Of a stretch of DNA of 64,000 bases, positions 45,232-55,074 are shown in pieces. This DNA is from Pseudoalteromonas luteoviolacea. Its GTDB lineage: Bacteria; Pseudomonadota; Gammaproteobacteria; Enterobacterales; Alteromonadaceae. Location of the stretch: contig NZ_JAGJEH010000001.1 in the NCBI RefSeq assembly GCF_018100925.1, forward strand, positions 434,001-498,000, read 5' to 3'. Position 1 is the stretch's first letter. Each line of letters starts with the position of its first letter. The notes under the pieces were generated by a model that had not been told where the DNA came from, did not search any database, and saw only the letters and a program-made list of their open reading frames with translations. Position numbers and translations under genes: made by a program.

Positions 45232-47283
45232 ATGTTAAGTTTTCAAAAAGGCTCAGTGCTGCCATTGGGCAGCACTGTGAGCGACACCGGTGTTAACTTT
45301 GCTGTGTATGCACCATATGCACGATGTGTATTGTTGTGTTTGTTTGATGACGCGGGTCGATGTGAGCAGCATCGTGTCGAAATGTATAGCCACGAGGGTG
45401 GTGTGTGGAGCATATTTGTTGAGTTTTTGGTTGAAGGTGCTCTATATGGGTACAGGACTGACGGAGAGTATGATTTGTCGTCTGGTCTTTTTTTCAACAT
45501 AAATAAGCTTTTGCTTGATCCATATGCGAAAGACTTTAGTGGCGATTTTACATGGAGTGAACGCCATTATTGCCACCTCCCGGTAGGTGAGTTCAATACC
45601 TTAGACAATGCCATTGATATGCCTAAGAGCAAGGTGGTTAAAACAACTCCATTCGGTGGCAAAAAACCGAATACACCTTGGCAAAATTCGTTTATTTACG
45701 AGTGTCATGTCAAAGGCACGACACAACTTCACCCTACAATGGATAACACCAAAAAAGGTAAATTTGCCGCGTTAGTTGAGCCTCAGTTTTTACAACATTT
45801 AAAGCATTTAGGTGTTACCGCCATTGAACTGTTGCCCGTCCATGCTTTTGTCAGTGAACAGTTCCTAACAACTAAAGGGCTTCAAAATTATTGGGGCTAT
45901 AATACGCTAAGCTTTTTTGTTCCTCACAAAGCGTATTGCGTAGATGGCAGTGTTACCGAATTTAGAGATATGGTTCAACAATTCCATGACAACAATATAG
46001 AGGTGATCATTGACGTAGTATATAACCACACAGCAGAGGGTGGAGTAGACGGTCCGATGCTTTCTTTTAAAGGGCTTCATAATAATGGTTACTATCGAAC
46101 TTTAAGCTCGCCAGAATCTGTTTATATTAATGATACTGGGTGTGGGAATACCGTTAATATTGATGATCCAATCACCTTAAAGCTCGTAATGGATAGCCTG
46201 AGGTATTGGGTTGAAGTTATGGGGGTAGATGGGTTTAGATTTGATTTGGCAACGATACTTGGACGCACTGCGGATGGTTTTTCAAGTCGCCACTCGTTTT
46301 TTCAAGCAATTCACCAAGATCCAGTTCTCTCTACAGTGAAGCTAATAGCAGAGCCGTGGGATGTTGGCCCAGGAGGGTATCAACTAGGTGCATTTCCCGC
46401 CCCTTGGCGTGAATGGAATGATAAATACAGAGATGTTGTTAGGCGCTTCTGGCGTGGAGATAGTGGAACACTCCCTGAGCTCGCAAAACGGATACATGGC
46501 TCCAATGATTTATTTGAGCACAATCAACGTGGGCCGCTCAATTCGATTAATTTCCTGACTAGCCATGATGGATACAGTCTAGCTGATTGGGTAAGTTATG
46601 AGCACAAACATAATGAAGCTAATGGTGAGGGTAATCGCGACGGCCACAGTGAAAATTACTCGTTTAACTGTGGACAGGAGGGCAAGACTGTCGACCCTGA
46701 AATATTAGCTTCACGTTATAAGATGCAAGTTAATGCGCTTGTCACCTTAGTTATGTCAAAAGGGGTTCCAATGATTGCGGCGGGGACCGAGTTGAATCAT
46801 AGTCAGCAGGGAAACAATAACGCCTATTGCCAAGATAATGAGGTGAGTTGGTTGAACTGGTCTAATACAGGTAGCCAGCAGACACTAATAGAACCAATAG
46901 CTCAATTGATCAGGCTAAGAAATAATCTGAGCGTTTTTGAGCACCCTTTTTTTGTGCATGCGGAAGATGAACGTTTTTCAGTCCAATGGCTCAATAAAGA
47001 ATCGCAAGATATGAGTGAAAGTGACTGGCATGATGAAGACAACAAAACGCTGATGTATGTGCTTGCCGACAAGCTCAAGTCAAATGCAGTGATGGTGATT
47101 TTAAATGCAGATACTGAGCAATTCACCATTACGCTTCCACCTCCACCTTTTTCTAATTGCTGGGAATGTGTTTTTTCGTCAGAGTCGCAGTCAGAGCGAA
47201 ATGTGCTTCCTATCTCCATTTGTCTCACAGGACAAAGTGCTTGGGTACTTGTGTCAAACTTAGAGGAAAACACGAATGACTGA
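45232..47283 (+). CDS. glgX: glycogen debranching enzyme (isoamylase type)
   Basis: A 683-residue GH13 enzyme that hydrolyses alpha-1,6 branches of limit dextrins. A CBM48-type N-terminus (VNFAVYAPYARCVLLCLFD) leads to the barrel motifs ELLPVHAF, DVVYNHTAEG, DGFRFDLATILGR, LIAEPWDVG and FLTSHDGYSLADWVSY, with the GlgX-specific NHNEANGE-like KHNEANGEGNRDG. The start lies 2 bp after glgB, and the end overlaps glgP by 8 bp. With GlgP it degrades glycogen. Confidence 0.94.
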   Translation: MLSFQKGSVLPLGSTVSDTGVNFAVYAPYARCVLLCLFDDAGRCEQHRVEMYSHEGGVWSIFVEFLVEGALYGYRTDGEYDLSSGLFFNINKLLLDPYAKDFSGDFTWSERHYCHLPVGEFNTLDNAIDMPKSKVVKTTPFGGKKPNTPWQNSFIYECHVKGTTQLHPTMDNTKKGKFAALVEPQFLQHLKHLGVTAIELLPVHAFVSEQFLTTKGLQNYWGYNTLSFFVPHKAYCVDGSVTEFRDMVQQFHDNNIEVIIDVVYNHTAEGGVDGPMLSFKGLHNNGYYRTLSSPESVYINDTGCGNTVNIDDPITLKLVMDSLRYWVEVMGVDGFRFDLATILGRTADGFSSRHSFFQAIHQDPVLSTVKLIAEPWDVGPGGYQLGAFPAPWREWNDKYRDVVRRFWRGDSGTLPELAKRIHGSNDLFEHNQRGPLNSINFLTSHDGYSLADWVSYEHKHNEANGEGNRDGHSENYSFNCGQEGKTVDPEILASRYKMQVNALVTLVMSKGVPMIAAGTELNHSQQGNNNAYCQDNEVSWLNWSNTGSQQTLIEPIAQLIRLRNNLSVFEHPFFVHAEDERFSVQWLNKESQDMSESDWHDEDNKTLMYVLADKLKSNAVMVILNADTEQFTITLPPPPFSNCWECVFSSESQSERNVLPISICLTGQSAWVLVSNLEENTND

Positions 47284-49759
47284 TAAAAAGTCTAATGTGT
47301 GTATTGTTAAACACTGGCAGGATGCGCCAAAACTCAATGAGAGTGCATTGGCGGATGATTTAAATCGACACTTCTACTATACCCTCGGTCGAGATCGAGT
47401 CGGGAAATCAAAGCATTATCTGTTTCAAGCGCTGGCGTTGACGATTAGAGACAGGCTGGTTGCTCGTTGCAGAGCTACAAATCAGCATTTATCACAACAA
47501 AAAACTAAAAAAGCAGCCTATCTGTCGCTAGAGTTTTTGATGGGACGGGCGTTGGGCAACGCAATTTTAAATTTAGACCTAGAAGAACAGGTGCAATCGG
47601 CTTTGCAAGAATATGGCACGCAGCTCGAAGAGTTAGAATCAGCTGAGCATGATGCGGGGCTTGGTAATGGAGGTCTAGGGCGTTTAGCGGCATGCTTTTT
47701 AGACAGTTGTGCCTCGCTAGCGCTACCGGTTGTTGGATATGGTATCCGCTATGAGTACGGCATGTTTAACCAGTCGATTGACCAAGGCGTGCAGATAGAG
47801 CAACCCGATAACTGGCTACGTGAAGGTCACCCATGGGAGCTCAGTGCTCCGGAGCAAGCAAAAGTAGTTAAGTTTTTTGGCAACGTAGAAATACATACAG
47901 ACAAACATGGCCGCACTCATCATCAATGGGTCAACTCTCAAGATGTATTGGCCGTACCGTTTGATGTACCAATTCCTGGGTATCGCAATGGCGTAGTTAA
48001 CACCCTTAGGTTGTGGAAATCTGAGGCCACAGACGAGTTCAACTTAAAAGAGTTCAATGCAGGCAGTTATTCTGAGGCAGTTGCAAAGAAAAACTTAGCT
48101 GAGCAAATTACCATGGTGCTTTACCCCAATGATGCCAGCGAAAATGGTAAGGAATTGCGGTTACGTCAGCAGTACTTTCTATCTAGTGCGAGTTTACAAG
48201 ATATTTTGCATCAGTGGACGGAGCAACACGGCACCGACTTTAGTGATTTTGCGCAATATCATGTGTTTCAGCTCAATGATACACACCCTAGTGTTGCGGT
48301 AGCTGAATTGATGCGTTTACTGCTCGATGAATATGAGCTCGAGTGGGATCAAGCATGGGAAATAACAACGACGACGATGGCGTATACCAATCATACTCTA
48401 TTGCCAGAGGCACTAGAGAAGTGGTCGGTGTCTTTATTTAGTCGTTTATTGCCTCGGGTATTGGAAATCATTTATGAAATCAATGCCCGTTTCTTGGCTG
48501 AAGTTGCACTTAAGTGGCCAGGTGACGTTGAAAAACAAAGACAGTTATCGTTGATTGAAGAAGGGCCAGAGCCACAAATTAGGATGGCTTATTTAGCGAT
48601 TGTTGGCAGTTTTTCAGTCAATGGCGTTGCAGCACTGCATACTGAACTGTTGAAATCAGGTTTGTTCAATACCTTTTACAATTTGTGGCCGAAAAAGTTC
48701 AACAACAAAACCAATGGCGTGACGCCTAGGCGTTGGTTGGCACATTGCAACCCTAACCTTGCAAACTTAATTTCAGAAAAAATAGGTGACGGATGGCAAG
48801 CCGATTTTTCTGGTATAAGCGCAATTAGACGTTTTTATGACAAACCAGCATTTCATAAACAGTGGCAAAATGTAAAACAAGACAATAAAGCCAAGTTAGC
48901 TGAGCTTGTCAAAGCAAGATGCGATGTGGAGTTTGACACCAGCATGTTGTTTGATGTTCAAGTCAAACGCATTCATGAATATAAGCGCCAGCTACTCAAC
49001 ATACTTCATGTTATTGCGCTGTATGACCAAATCCGTCGAGGTGACGTCAAAAACATTGTGCCAAGATGTGTTTTGTTTGGTGGTAAGGCTGCACCCGGGT
49101 ATTACATGGCTAAGTTAGTCATTAAGCTTATTAATAATGTCGCAAATGTTGTCAACAAAGACAGCGCAGCCAAACCATATCTGAGGGTTGCATTTTTACC
49201 GAATTACAATGTAACCGCGATGGAGACCATTTGCGCTGCGACGGATCTTTCACAACAAATATCTACAGCAGGTAAAGAAGCGAGCGGTACCGGAAACATG
49301 AAATTTATGATGAATGGTGCCATAACTATTGGGACTTTGGATGGTGCCAATATTGAGATACGCGAACAGGTTGGCGATGATAACTTCTTTTTGTTTGGTG
49401 TTACCGCTGAGCAGGCTCACCAAGTAAGGCAGCACTACGACCCTAAAGCTATTATAGATGGGTTTGAACCACTCAAAAATACAATGAAGTTACTTGAAAG
49501 TGGCTATTTTAATTTATTTGAGCCTAATATTTTCAACGATATTATCGCTTCAATTACCTGTCCAAATGATCCTTGGTTGGTCGCTCAAGACTTTGAAAGC
49601 TATTTCGAAGCACAGCAGCGAGCAGCGCAAAGTTATACAAATAAAACACTGTGGAATCGTATGAGTATTCTAAATACAGCAGCTAGTGGGACATTCTCTA
49701 GCGACCGTACTATTTCTCAATACAGCGAAGAGATTTGGCGATTAAAACCAATGCAGTAG
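47276..49759 (+). CDS. glgP: glycogen phosphorylase
   Basis: An 827-residue GT35 enzyme that releases glucose-1-phosphate from alpha-glucans. It has YLSLEFLMGRALGNA near residue 83, DAGLGNGGLGRLAACF near 125, NDTHPSVAVAELMR near 335 and the PLP-lysine motif EASGTGNMKFMMNGA near 667. The allosteric N-terminal extension of animal enzymes is absent, as usual in bacteria. The start overlaps the glgX stop by 8 bp; glgC follows 30 bp later with its own ribosome site. Confidence 0.95.
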   Translation: MTDKKSNVCIVKHWQDAPKLNESALADDLNRHFYYTLGRDRVGKSKHYLFQALALTIRDRLVARCRATNQHLSQQKTKKAAYLSLEFLMGRALGNAILNLDLEEQVQSALQEYGTQLEELESAEHDAGLGNGGLGRLAACFLDSCASLALPVVGYGIRYEYGMFNQSIDQGVQIEQPDNWLREGHPWELSAPEQAKVVKFFGNVEIHTDKHGRTHHQWVNSQDVLAVPFDVPIPGYRNGVVNTLRLWKSEATDEFNLKEFNAGSYSEAVAKKNLAEQITMVLYPNDASENGKELRLRQQYFLSSASLQDILHQWTEQHGTDFSDFAQYHVFQLNDTHPSVAVAELMRLLLDEYELEWDQAWEITTTTMAYTNHTLLPEALEKWSVSLFSRLLPRVLEIIYEINARFLAEVALKWPGDVEKQRQLSLIEEGPEPQIRMAYLAIVGSFSVNGVAALHTELLKSGLFNTFYNLWPKKFNNKTNGVTPRRWLAHCNPNLANLISEKIGDGWQADFSGISAIRRFYDKPAFHKQWQNVKQDNKAKLAELVKARCDVEFDTSMLFDVQVKRIHEYKRQLLNILHVIALYDQIRRGDVKNIVPRCVLFGGKAAPGYYMAKLVIKLINNVANVVNKDSAAKPYLRVAFLPNYNVTAMETICAATDLSQQISTAGKEASGTGNMKFMMNGAITIGTLDGANIEIREQVGDDNFFLFGVTAEQAHQVRQHYDPKAIIDGFEPLKNTMKLLESGYFNLFEPNIFNDIIASITCPNDPWLVAQDFESYFEAQQRAAQSYTNKTLWNRMSILNTAASGTFSSDRTISQYSEEIWRLKPMQ

Positions 49760-49789
49760 CCGCCATGAACATAAATATGGAGATAAGAA

Positions 49790-51088
49790 ATGCCGAGTTA
49801 TGCAAACCGTTATATAAGTAACCTGACAAGAGATACGTATGCTCTGATCCTTGCGGGTGGGCGTGGCAGTCGGTTGCACGAATTAACCGACTGGCGTGCT
49901 AAGCCAGCGGTATACTTTGGTGGTAAGCACAGAATAATTGATTTTCCTTTGTCTAATTGTATCAACTCTGGGATCCGCCGAGTGGGTATTGCTACACAAT
50001 ACAAGTCGCATTCATTGATCAGGCATGTAAATAGAGCGTGGGGACACTTTAAGAAAGAACTAGGAGAATCCGTTGAAATTCTGCCAGCTTCTCAACGCTA
50101 TGGTGATGAGTGGTATTGTGGGACGGCTGATGCCGTGTTTCAAAACATGGACATAATACGTCATGAACTGCCGAAATATGTGATGATCTTATCAGGCGAC
50201 CATGTTTATCGGATGGATTATGGTGCGCTAATCGCAAAACATGTTGAAACGGGTGCTGATATGACGGTGTGCTGCATCGAAGTAGATTGTGATGAAGCGG
50301 CAAACACGTTTGGCGTTATGACTGTTGACGAGGGAAAAAGAGTTCGTCGTTTTGACGAAAAGCCCGCGGAGCCAACTTCTATTCCTGGTAAACCAGGTAC
50401 CTGTTTAGCGTCGATGGGTAATTATGTATTCAACACTGAGTTTTTGTTTGAACAATTGAAAAGAGATGCGCAGAGGGAAGGATCAGGAAGAGATTTTGGA
50501 CACGATATCATTCCGTCTATAATTGAAGAGCACAATGTATATGCGTTTCCATTTAGGGATCCCAGTCACCCAGGCCAGCCATATTGGCGAGATGTGGGAA
50601 CCATAGATTCGTTTTGGGAAGCTAATATGGAACTTGTGTCGGTTCAGCCTCAGCTTGATCTTTATGATCCGTCTTGGCCAATTTGGACGTATCAAGAGCA
50701 GCTTCCTCCTGCAAAGTTTATTTTTGATGATGAAAATAGACGTGGTATGGCGGTTGACTCTACAGTATCAGGAGGATGTATAATTTCAGGCTCGGTTGTA
50801 CGTAAATCTCTATTATTTTCAAATGTTCATGTCCACTCTTATTGTGAAATTGAAGGCGCGGTTGTGCTCCCAGGTGTTAAAATAAATCGCCATTGTAGAA
50901 TTAAAAATGCGATCATAGATCGAAGCTGTGAAATACCAACAGGGATGAGGATAGGTTTTGATCCTGAGGAAGACCGCAGTAATGGCTTTAGAGTTTCTAA
51001 CAAGGGCATTGTACTTGTAACAAGAGATATGCTTGTAGCTTTGCAAGCAAGTCAAAAGCCAAAAGAATCGAGTTTGCAAAGCGCTTAA
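49790..51088 (+). CDS. glgC: glucose-1-phosphate adenylyltransferase
   Basis: A 432-residue enzyme making ADP-glucose, the committed step of glycogen synthesis. The nucleotidyltransferase domain shows [33 protein letters not shown] with the GDH metal site, and [26 protein letters not shown] left-handed beta-helix C-terminal domain ([20 protein letters not shown]) follows. Allosteric control by sugar phosphates and AMP is typical of the family. AGATAAG lies before the ATG. It is followed 9 bp later by glgA. Confidence 0.95.
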   Translation: MPSYANRYISNLTRDTYALILAGGRGSRLHELTDWRAKPAVYFGGKHRIIDFPLSNCINSGIRRVGIATQYKSHSLIRHVNRAWGHFKKELGESVEILPASQRYGDEWYCGTADAVFQNMDIIRHELPKYVMILSGDHVYRMDYGALIAKHVETGADMTVCCIEVDCDEAANTFGVMTVDEGKRVRRFDEKPAEPTSIPGKPGTCLASMGNYVFNTEFLFEQLKRDAQREGSGRDFGHDIIPSIIEEHNVYAFPFRDPSHPGQPYWRDVGTIDSFWEANMELVSVQPQLDLYDPSWPIWTYQEQLPPAKFIFDDENRRGMAVDSTVSGGCIISGSVVRKSLLFSNVHVHSYCEIEGAVVLPGVKINRHCRIKNAIIDRSCEIPTGMRIGFDPEEDRSNGFRVSNKGIVLVTRDMLVALQASQKPKESSLQSA

Positions 51089-51097
51089 GGTTGAGTT

Positions 51098-52627
51098 ATG
51101 CATGTAGTGATGGTAGCAGCTGAAAATGACAAGCTGCCAAATTGCAAGGTCGGGGGGGTCGCAGATGTCATTCGCGACGTTCCCTACGCTTTGTCACGTA
51201 TTAATATAAATACGTCCGTTATAGTGCCAGATTATGGTCAAGCCGCTATGGATCGCCAATTTGTTGCAGACATTGCGGTGCCTTTTAAACAGCATCTAGA
51301 AACGGCTGTTTTGTGGCAAGTAGAAAAGAGTGGTGGGGTTACGCAGTACGTTATCTCACATTCTCTTTTCTCGGAGCATGGTGGGGCTATCTATTGTAAT
51401 GATAGAGATAGGCCGTTTTTCACAGACGCAAATAAATTTGCATTTTTTAGTGCAGCTGTGTGTGAAGTGATTGAGCATGGGTTTATTGGTGATGTAGATG
51501 TCTTACATTTGCATGATTGGCACGCTGCTTGTGTTGCTGTATTACGTCAATTTAGTCCCAGGTTTAACCTCCTCAAACAGATTAGAACTGTTTTTACGGT
51601 GCATAATCTCGCTCTACAGGGAGTAAGGCCTTTTAATGGAGATGAGTCGAGTCTAGAAGCTTGGTTCCCAACAATGAGTTATGACGGCCAGCAAATTTGC
51701 GACCATCTTTACCCCCACTGTTTTAACCCAATGAGGGCTGCGATTAACCTTGTTGATAAAGTGCATCTAGTTTCACCGACTTACCGTGAGGAAGTACAGA
51801 AAAGCAGTGATCATCAGGCTGGCTTTTTTGGAGGAGAAGGCCTAGAGCATGATATGCAAATTGCTGCTAGTCAAAATAAACTGTTCGGAATTTTAAACGG
51901 TTGTGAGTACGAACACACACCAATAGAACCAAGTTGGGACGACTTGATGAACAGTGCCGAGGCAAATGTTTTCAACTGGATGGCAAAAACATCTGAATTG
52001 AAAAGTGTCTACTATATTGCTCATCAACGGATCCTCGCGTGGCGAAACAACCCCTGTAGTGGCCCACTAGTTACCAGTATAGGGCGACTAACGGATCAGA
52101 AAGTGTTATTGCTAAAGCAAATGATTGGCAGTGAAATGGCGCTGGATCGGATTGCAAGGTCGCTACACGACCAACAGGGTCGAATAATCATTCTTGGCTC
52201 TGGAGATCATGAGTTGGAATATTTATTTTCTCAAGTTATGGCTCGCAATGAAAATGTGCTTTACTTAAACGGGTATGGGCATGATGTTGGCGATTTGATG
52301 TATGAGTTGGGTGATCTATTCTTAATGCCAAGTTCGTTTGAGCCCTGTGGTATTAGCCAAATGTTGGCTATGAGAGCCGGGCAGCCTTGCCTAGTAAATG
52401 CAGTTGGAGGCCTTGCTGATACTGTGTCAGACAATGAAAGCGGCTTTGTATTTTGTGGAGAAAATATCCAACAGCAGGTTGATAATCTAGTAAATAGATT
52501 TAAAGCTTGTGTTGATGTATTTATTCACCATAGAGATGAGTATAATAGGATTGCTACATGCGCATCTCAAAGAAGGTTTACATGGGACCAAAGCGCAATT
52601 CAGTACAAGGAAAATTTATATGAGTAG
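51098..52627 (+). CDS. glgA: glycogen synthase (GT5)
   Basis: A 509-residue ADP-glucose:glucan glucosyltransferase. The N-terminal ADP-glucose motif KVGGVADVIRDVP (Lys17 region) and the C-terminal motif SSFEPCGISQMLAMRAG with GGLADTV are intact. Internal HDWHAA and TVHNLALQG fit GT5. It is the last gene of the glycogen operon. An inverted repeat overlaps its stop codon. Confidence 0.94.
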   Translation: MHVVMVAAENDKLPNCKVGGVADVIRDVPYALSRININTSVIVPDYGQAAMDRQFVADIAVPFKQHLETAVLWQVEKSGGVTQYVISHSLFSEHGGAIYCNDRDRPFFTDANKFAFFSAAVCEVIEHGFIGDVDVLHLHDWHAACVAVLRQFSPRFNLLKQIRTVFTVHNLALQGVRPFNGDESSLEAWFPTMSYDGQQICDHLYPHCFNPMRAAINLVDKVHLVSPTYREEVQKSSDHQAGFFGGEGLEHDMQIAASQNKLFGILNGCEYEHTPIEPSWDDLMNSAEANVFNWMAKTSELKSVYYIAHQRILAWRNNPCSGPLVTSIGRLTDQKVLLLKQMIGSEMALDRIARSLHDQQGRIIILGSGDHELEYLFSQVMARNENVLYLNGYGHDVGDLMYELGDLFLMPSSFEPCGISQMLAMRAGQPCLVNAVGGLADTVSDNESGFVFCGENIQQQVDNLVNRFKACVDVFIHHRDEYNRIATCASQRRFTWDQSAIQYKENLYE

Positions 52628-52641
52628 GGTAACCTACTCAT
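52620..52641. terminator. perfect hairpin overlapping the glgA stop codon
   Basis: ATGAGTAGG and CCTACTCAT form a 9-bp stem around GTAA; the stop codon TAG lies in the left arm. There is no T-run directly after, so it may stabilise the mRNA end or only partly terminate the glycogen transcript. Confidence 0.5.
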
Positions 52642-52768
52642 CCTAGTGTTGTGATCTAGTACTTTAATGTTTTAGTTTTATTTTATTTATCAGAATTTCG
52701 GGTTAAAATAATTAAAAAGAATAGAACAAAAGTGCTGTTAATTTAACAGTATAGCTAGGAGCGATGAT

Positions 52769-53986
52769 TTGAAAGTGTTTGTGGCCCGACAGGCCATTTT
52801 TAATCGCAAAAAGCACGTAGTAGCTTATGAGCTATTGTTTCGTGATGGCACCAAAAACAGCTTTCCTAATGTCGCTGAAAACGCTGCTACAGCAAAGTTA
52901 ATTATGGATAACCAACTAAACCTGGGTACTCGTTATCTGACATCTGGAAAAAAAGCACTCATAAATATAGGTGAAGACTCTTTAAATCAAGAGCTTGCGC
53001 AGTTTTTACCCGCTGATGATGTTATCTTAGAGCTATTGGAAACTATCCCTCCTACTAGCGCCAATTACGAAAAAGTTAGACAACTTTTTCATAGCAACTA
53101 CCGTTTAGCATTGGATGACTTCAACTATTCAAAAGAGTGGGAGCCATTCTTGAAATTGGCTAGGTTGGTTAAGTTTGATTTGGTTGAAACACCCTTAGAT
53201 CAAATTGAGCCCTTGGTAAATCAGCTTAAAAAGCGAAAAAACTTGAAGCTGTTGGCTGAAAAAGTAGAGACCGAAGAAGAGTTTATAACTGCCCGTAACA
53301 TGGGTTTTAGCTTTTTTCAGGGATACTTTTTCGCAAAGCCGACGATGATTGCGCAAAATGACATCGAAATAAACTATGCGATAGTCATGCTTATTTACGC
53401 AGAAGCATTAAAACCCAATATGAATATACCCAAAATTGCAGAGCTGTTTGCACAAGATACTGCGTTAGCCTACAAATTGCTCAGGCTAATTAATTCGGGT
53501 GTATTTCCAATTAAAAACCGCATTGAATCTTTAAAGCAGGCGCTAGTATACCTAGGTCATGAGCGTATTATTAAATTTGTGAATTTAATAATGACAGCGC
53601 ATGTCGCGGAGACAAAACCGACGGAGCTGACACGATTGAGCATTGTTCGTTCACGGTTTTGTGAATTATTGAGTCGGCAGGTAGCACCTTCTCTTACAAG
53701 TATGAGCTTTTTAACCGGGTTGTTTTCGTTGCTTGATGCGATTCTAGATAAACCAATGGATGTCGTAGTTGAACGTTTACCCTTTCCTGAACTACTGAGA
53801 GATGCACTAGTAGGTGAACCTAATACACTGTTTTATATATTGAATATAGTAAAAGCATATGAGAGTGGGAGCTGGTGGGCGATGCAAGAAGCTTGTACTA
53901 TGCTGAATATATCTGATGAAAACTTACCTGAATTTCATGCTCAGGCTGTGAATTGGGCAGACATGTACCGTGAACATGTCTATTGA
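52769..53986 (+). CDS. EAL-HDOD signalling protein
   Basis: A 405-residue cytoplasmic protein. An EAL-like domain (1-200) keeps YELLFR in place of EAL, LDDFN, AEKVE and FQGYFFAKP, but the loop after DDF lacks the usual GTG, so catalysis is doubtful. An HDOD domain follows (about 205-385; LAYKLLRLINS and LKQALVYLGHERI). Related proteins (YuxH, CdgJ) affect motility or biofilm. The start is TTG 52769, fixed by AGGAG seven bases upstream; the only close ATG, at 52764, meets a stop after one codon. It leads a unit with the DUF418 and periplasmic-binding genes. Confidence 0.88.
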   Translation: MKVFVARQAIFNRKKHVVAYELLFRDGTKNSFPNVAENAATAKLIMDNQLNLGTRYLTSGKKALINIGEDSLNQELAQFLPADDVILELLETIPPTSANYEKVRQLFHSNYRLALDDFNYSKEWEPFLKLARLVKFDLVETPLDQIEPLVNQLKKRKNLKLLAEKVETEEEFITARNMGFSFFQGYFFAKPTMIAQNDIEINYAIVMLIYAEALKPNMNIPKIAELFAQDTALAYKLLRLINSGVFPIKNRIESLKQALVYLGHERIIKFVNLIMTAHVAETKPTELTRLSIVRSRFCELLSRQVAPSLTSMSFLTGLFSLLDAILDKPMDVVVERLPFPELLRDALVGEPNTLFYILNIVKAYESGSWWAMQEACTMLNISDENLPEFHAQAVNWADMYREHVY

Positions 53987-55074
53987 TGAGTAGAGTAAAG
54001 TCAATTGATGTCCTAAGAGGTCTGGCTTTATTAGGCTTGCCTCTTACAAATTTGATGTATATGGCTAATTTTACTTCTGGCTCTGTAGTAGATAGCAGTG
54101 ACAAAATAGGGGCCAGTTTAAGCTTTGCAGCTGATGTTTTGGCACACGGTCGATTTAGAACTATTTTTAGTATTCTTTTTGGGTTGTCGCTGTGCTTATT
54201 TTACGAAAAGTACGGCCCTCATTGCATATCAAAAATGAGAAATAGGTTATTGGTTTTAGGGGCATTTGGGTGTGTTCATGGGGTTGTCCTTTGGCCAGGT
54301 GATATCCTACTTAACTATTCAATATCAGGTTTATTACTTTTATATGTATTGCGGCTAGACAGCGCCACACTGTTAAAGCTTGCTATTTGCGCCGTATTTA
54401 TACCAATCTTTATTCTTATGTTGCTTATCTATCAAAGTGGTGGCGCCGACTTTACTCAACCACCTCAGGTTGATATGGCACCATTCGGTGTCTTTGAATT
54501 ACTGGTATTCAATTTTTATAACTACATTGGCATGTTGGCGCTGTTACCCACCGTCACTGTGTGGTATATATTTGGTTTAATGGTGATAGGTGTGCTAGTT
54601 TACCGTGCTTATTGGTTAGAGAATATTGGCTTTTCGACACCTTTTAGCCTCTTGGTGCTCATACCATTCTCAATTCTTGGCTCTGCTTGGGCTCGTTTGA
54701 CATTTACAGAAAGCAAAATCCTAATTTTTGACTTATTTAATTGGCTGTTTGCCATCCCATTTAGTATTGCTCTTGTATGTATTGGTCTGAACCACGCTGA
54801 ACAAATTTCAAAGTGGCGCTCTATGTTATCGGCTGTAGGTCGATACACGCTATCCCTGTATTTATTGCAGTCAGTGGTAGGGGTTTGGCTGTTCCAATTT
54901 GCATACCCCATGTGGAGAGCTAATTTTACCCAAACAGACTATTTTTTGCTTTTTATTGGTTTGACTATTCTACAATTAGCATTAGTGTGGTGGTTTCGAA
55001 GAAACGCCATCAGAGGGCCAGCTGAGATAGTGTTTGCCAGTTGCCAGGATTATTTAAATAAAAGAGAGTCATAA
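53986..55074 (+). CDS. DUF418/YeiB-family membrane protein
   Basis: A 362-residue inner-membrane protein with about nine to ten hydrophobic segments. The N-terminal SIDVLRGLALLGLPLTNLMY is the DUF418/heparan-alpha-glucosaminide acyltransferase-like signature, and the C-terminal half has the GRYTLSLYLLQSVVG segment typical of DUF418. The function is unknown; an acyltransferase-like role has been proposed for relatives. Its ATG overlaps the stop of the EAL-HDOD gene (TGATG). The next gene's ATG follows its stop codon directly. Confidence 0.85.
   Translation: MSRVKSIDVLRGLALLGLPLTNLMYMANFTSGSVVDSSDKIGASLSFAADVLAHGRFRTIFSILFGLSLCLFYEKYGPHCISKMRNRLLVLGAFGCVHGVVLWPGDILLNYSISGLLLLYVLRLDSATLLKLAICAVFIPIFILMLLIYQSGGADFTQPPQVDMAPFGVFELLVFNFYNYIGMLALLPTVTVWYIFGLMVIGVLVYRAYWLENIGFSTPFSLLVLIPFSILGSAWARLTFTESKILIFDLFNWLFAIPFSIALVCIGLNHAEQISKWRSMLSAVGRYTLSLYLLQSVVGVWLFQFAYPMWRANFTQTDYFLLFIGLTILQLALVWWFRRNAIRGPAEIVFASCQDYLNKRES

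Noticed and set aside
46902..47273. 123-codon minus-strand frame opposite glgX
   Set aside because: It is a shadow of the glgX coding strand, without a ribosome site or family match.
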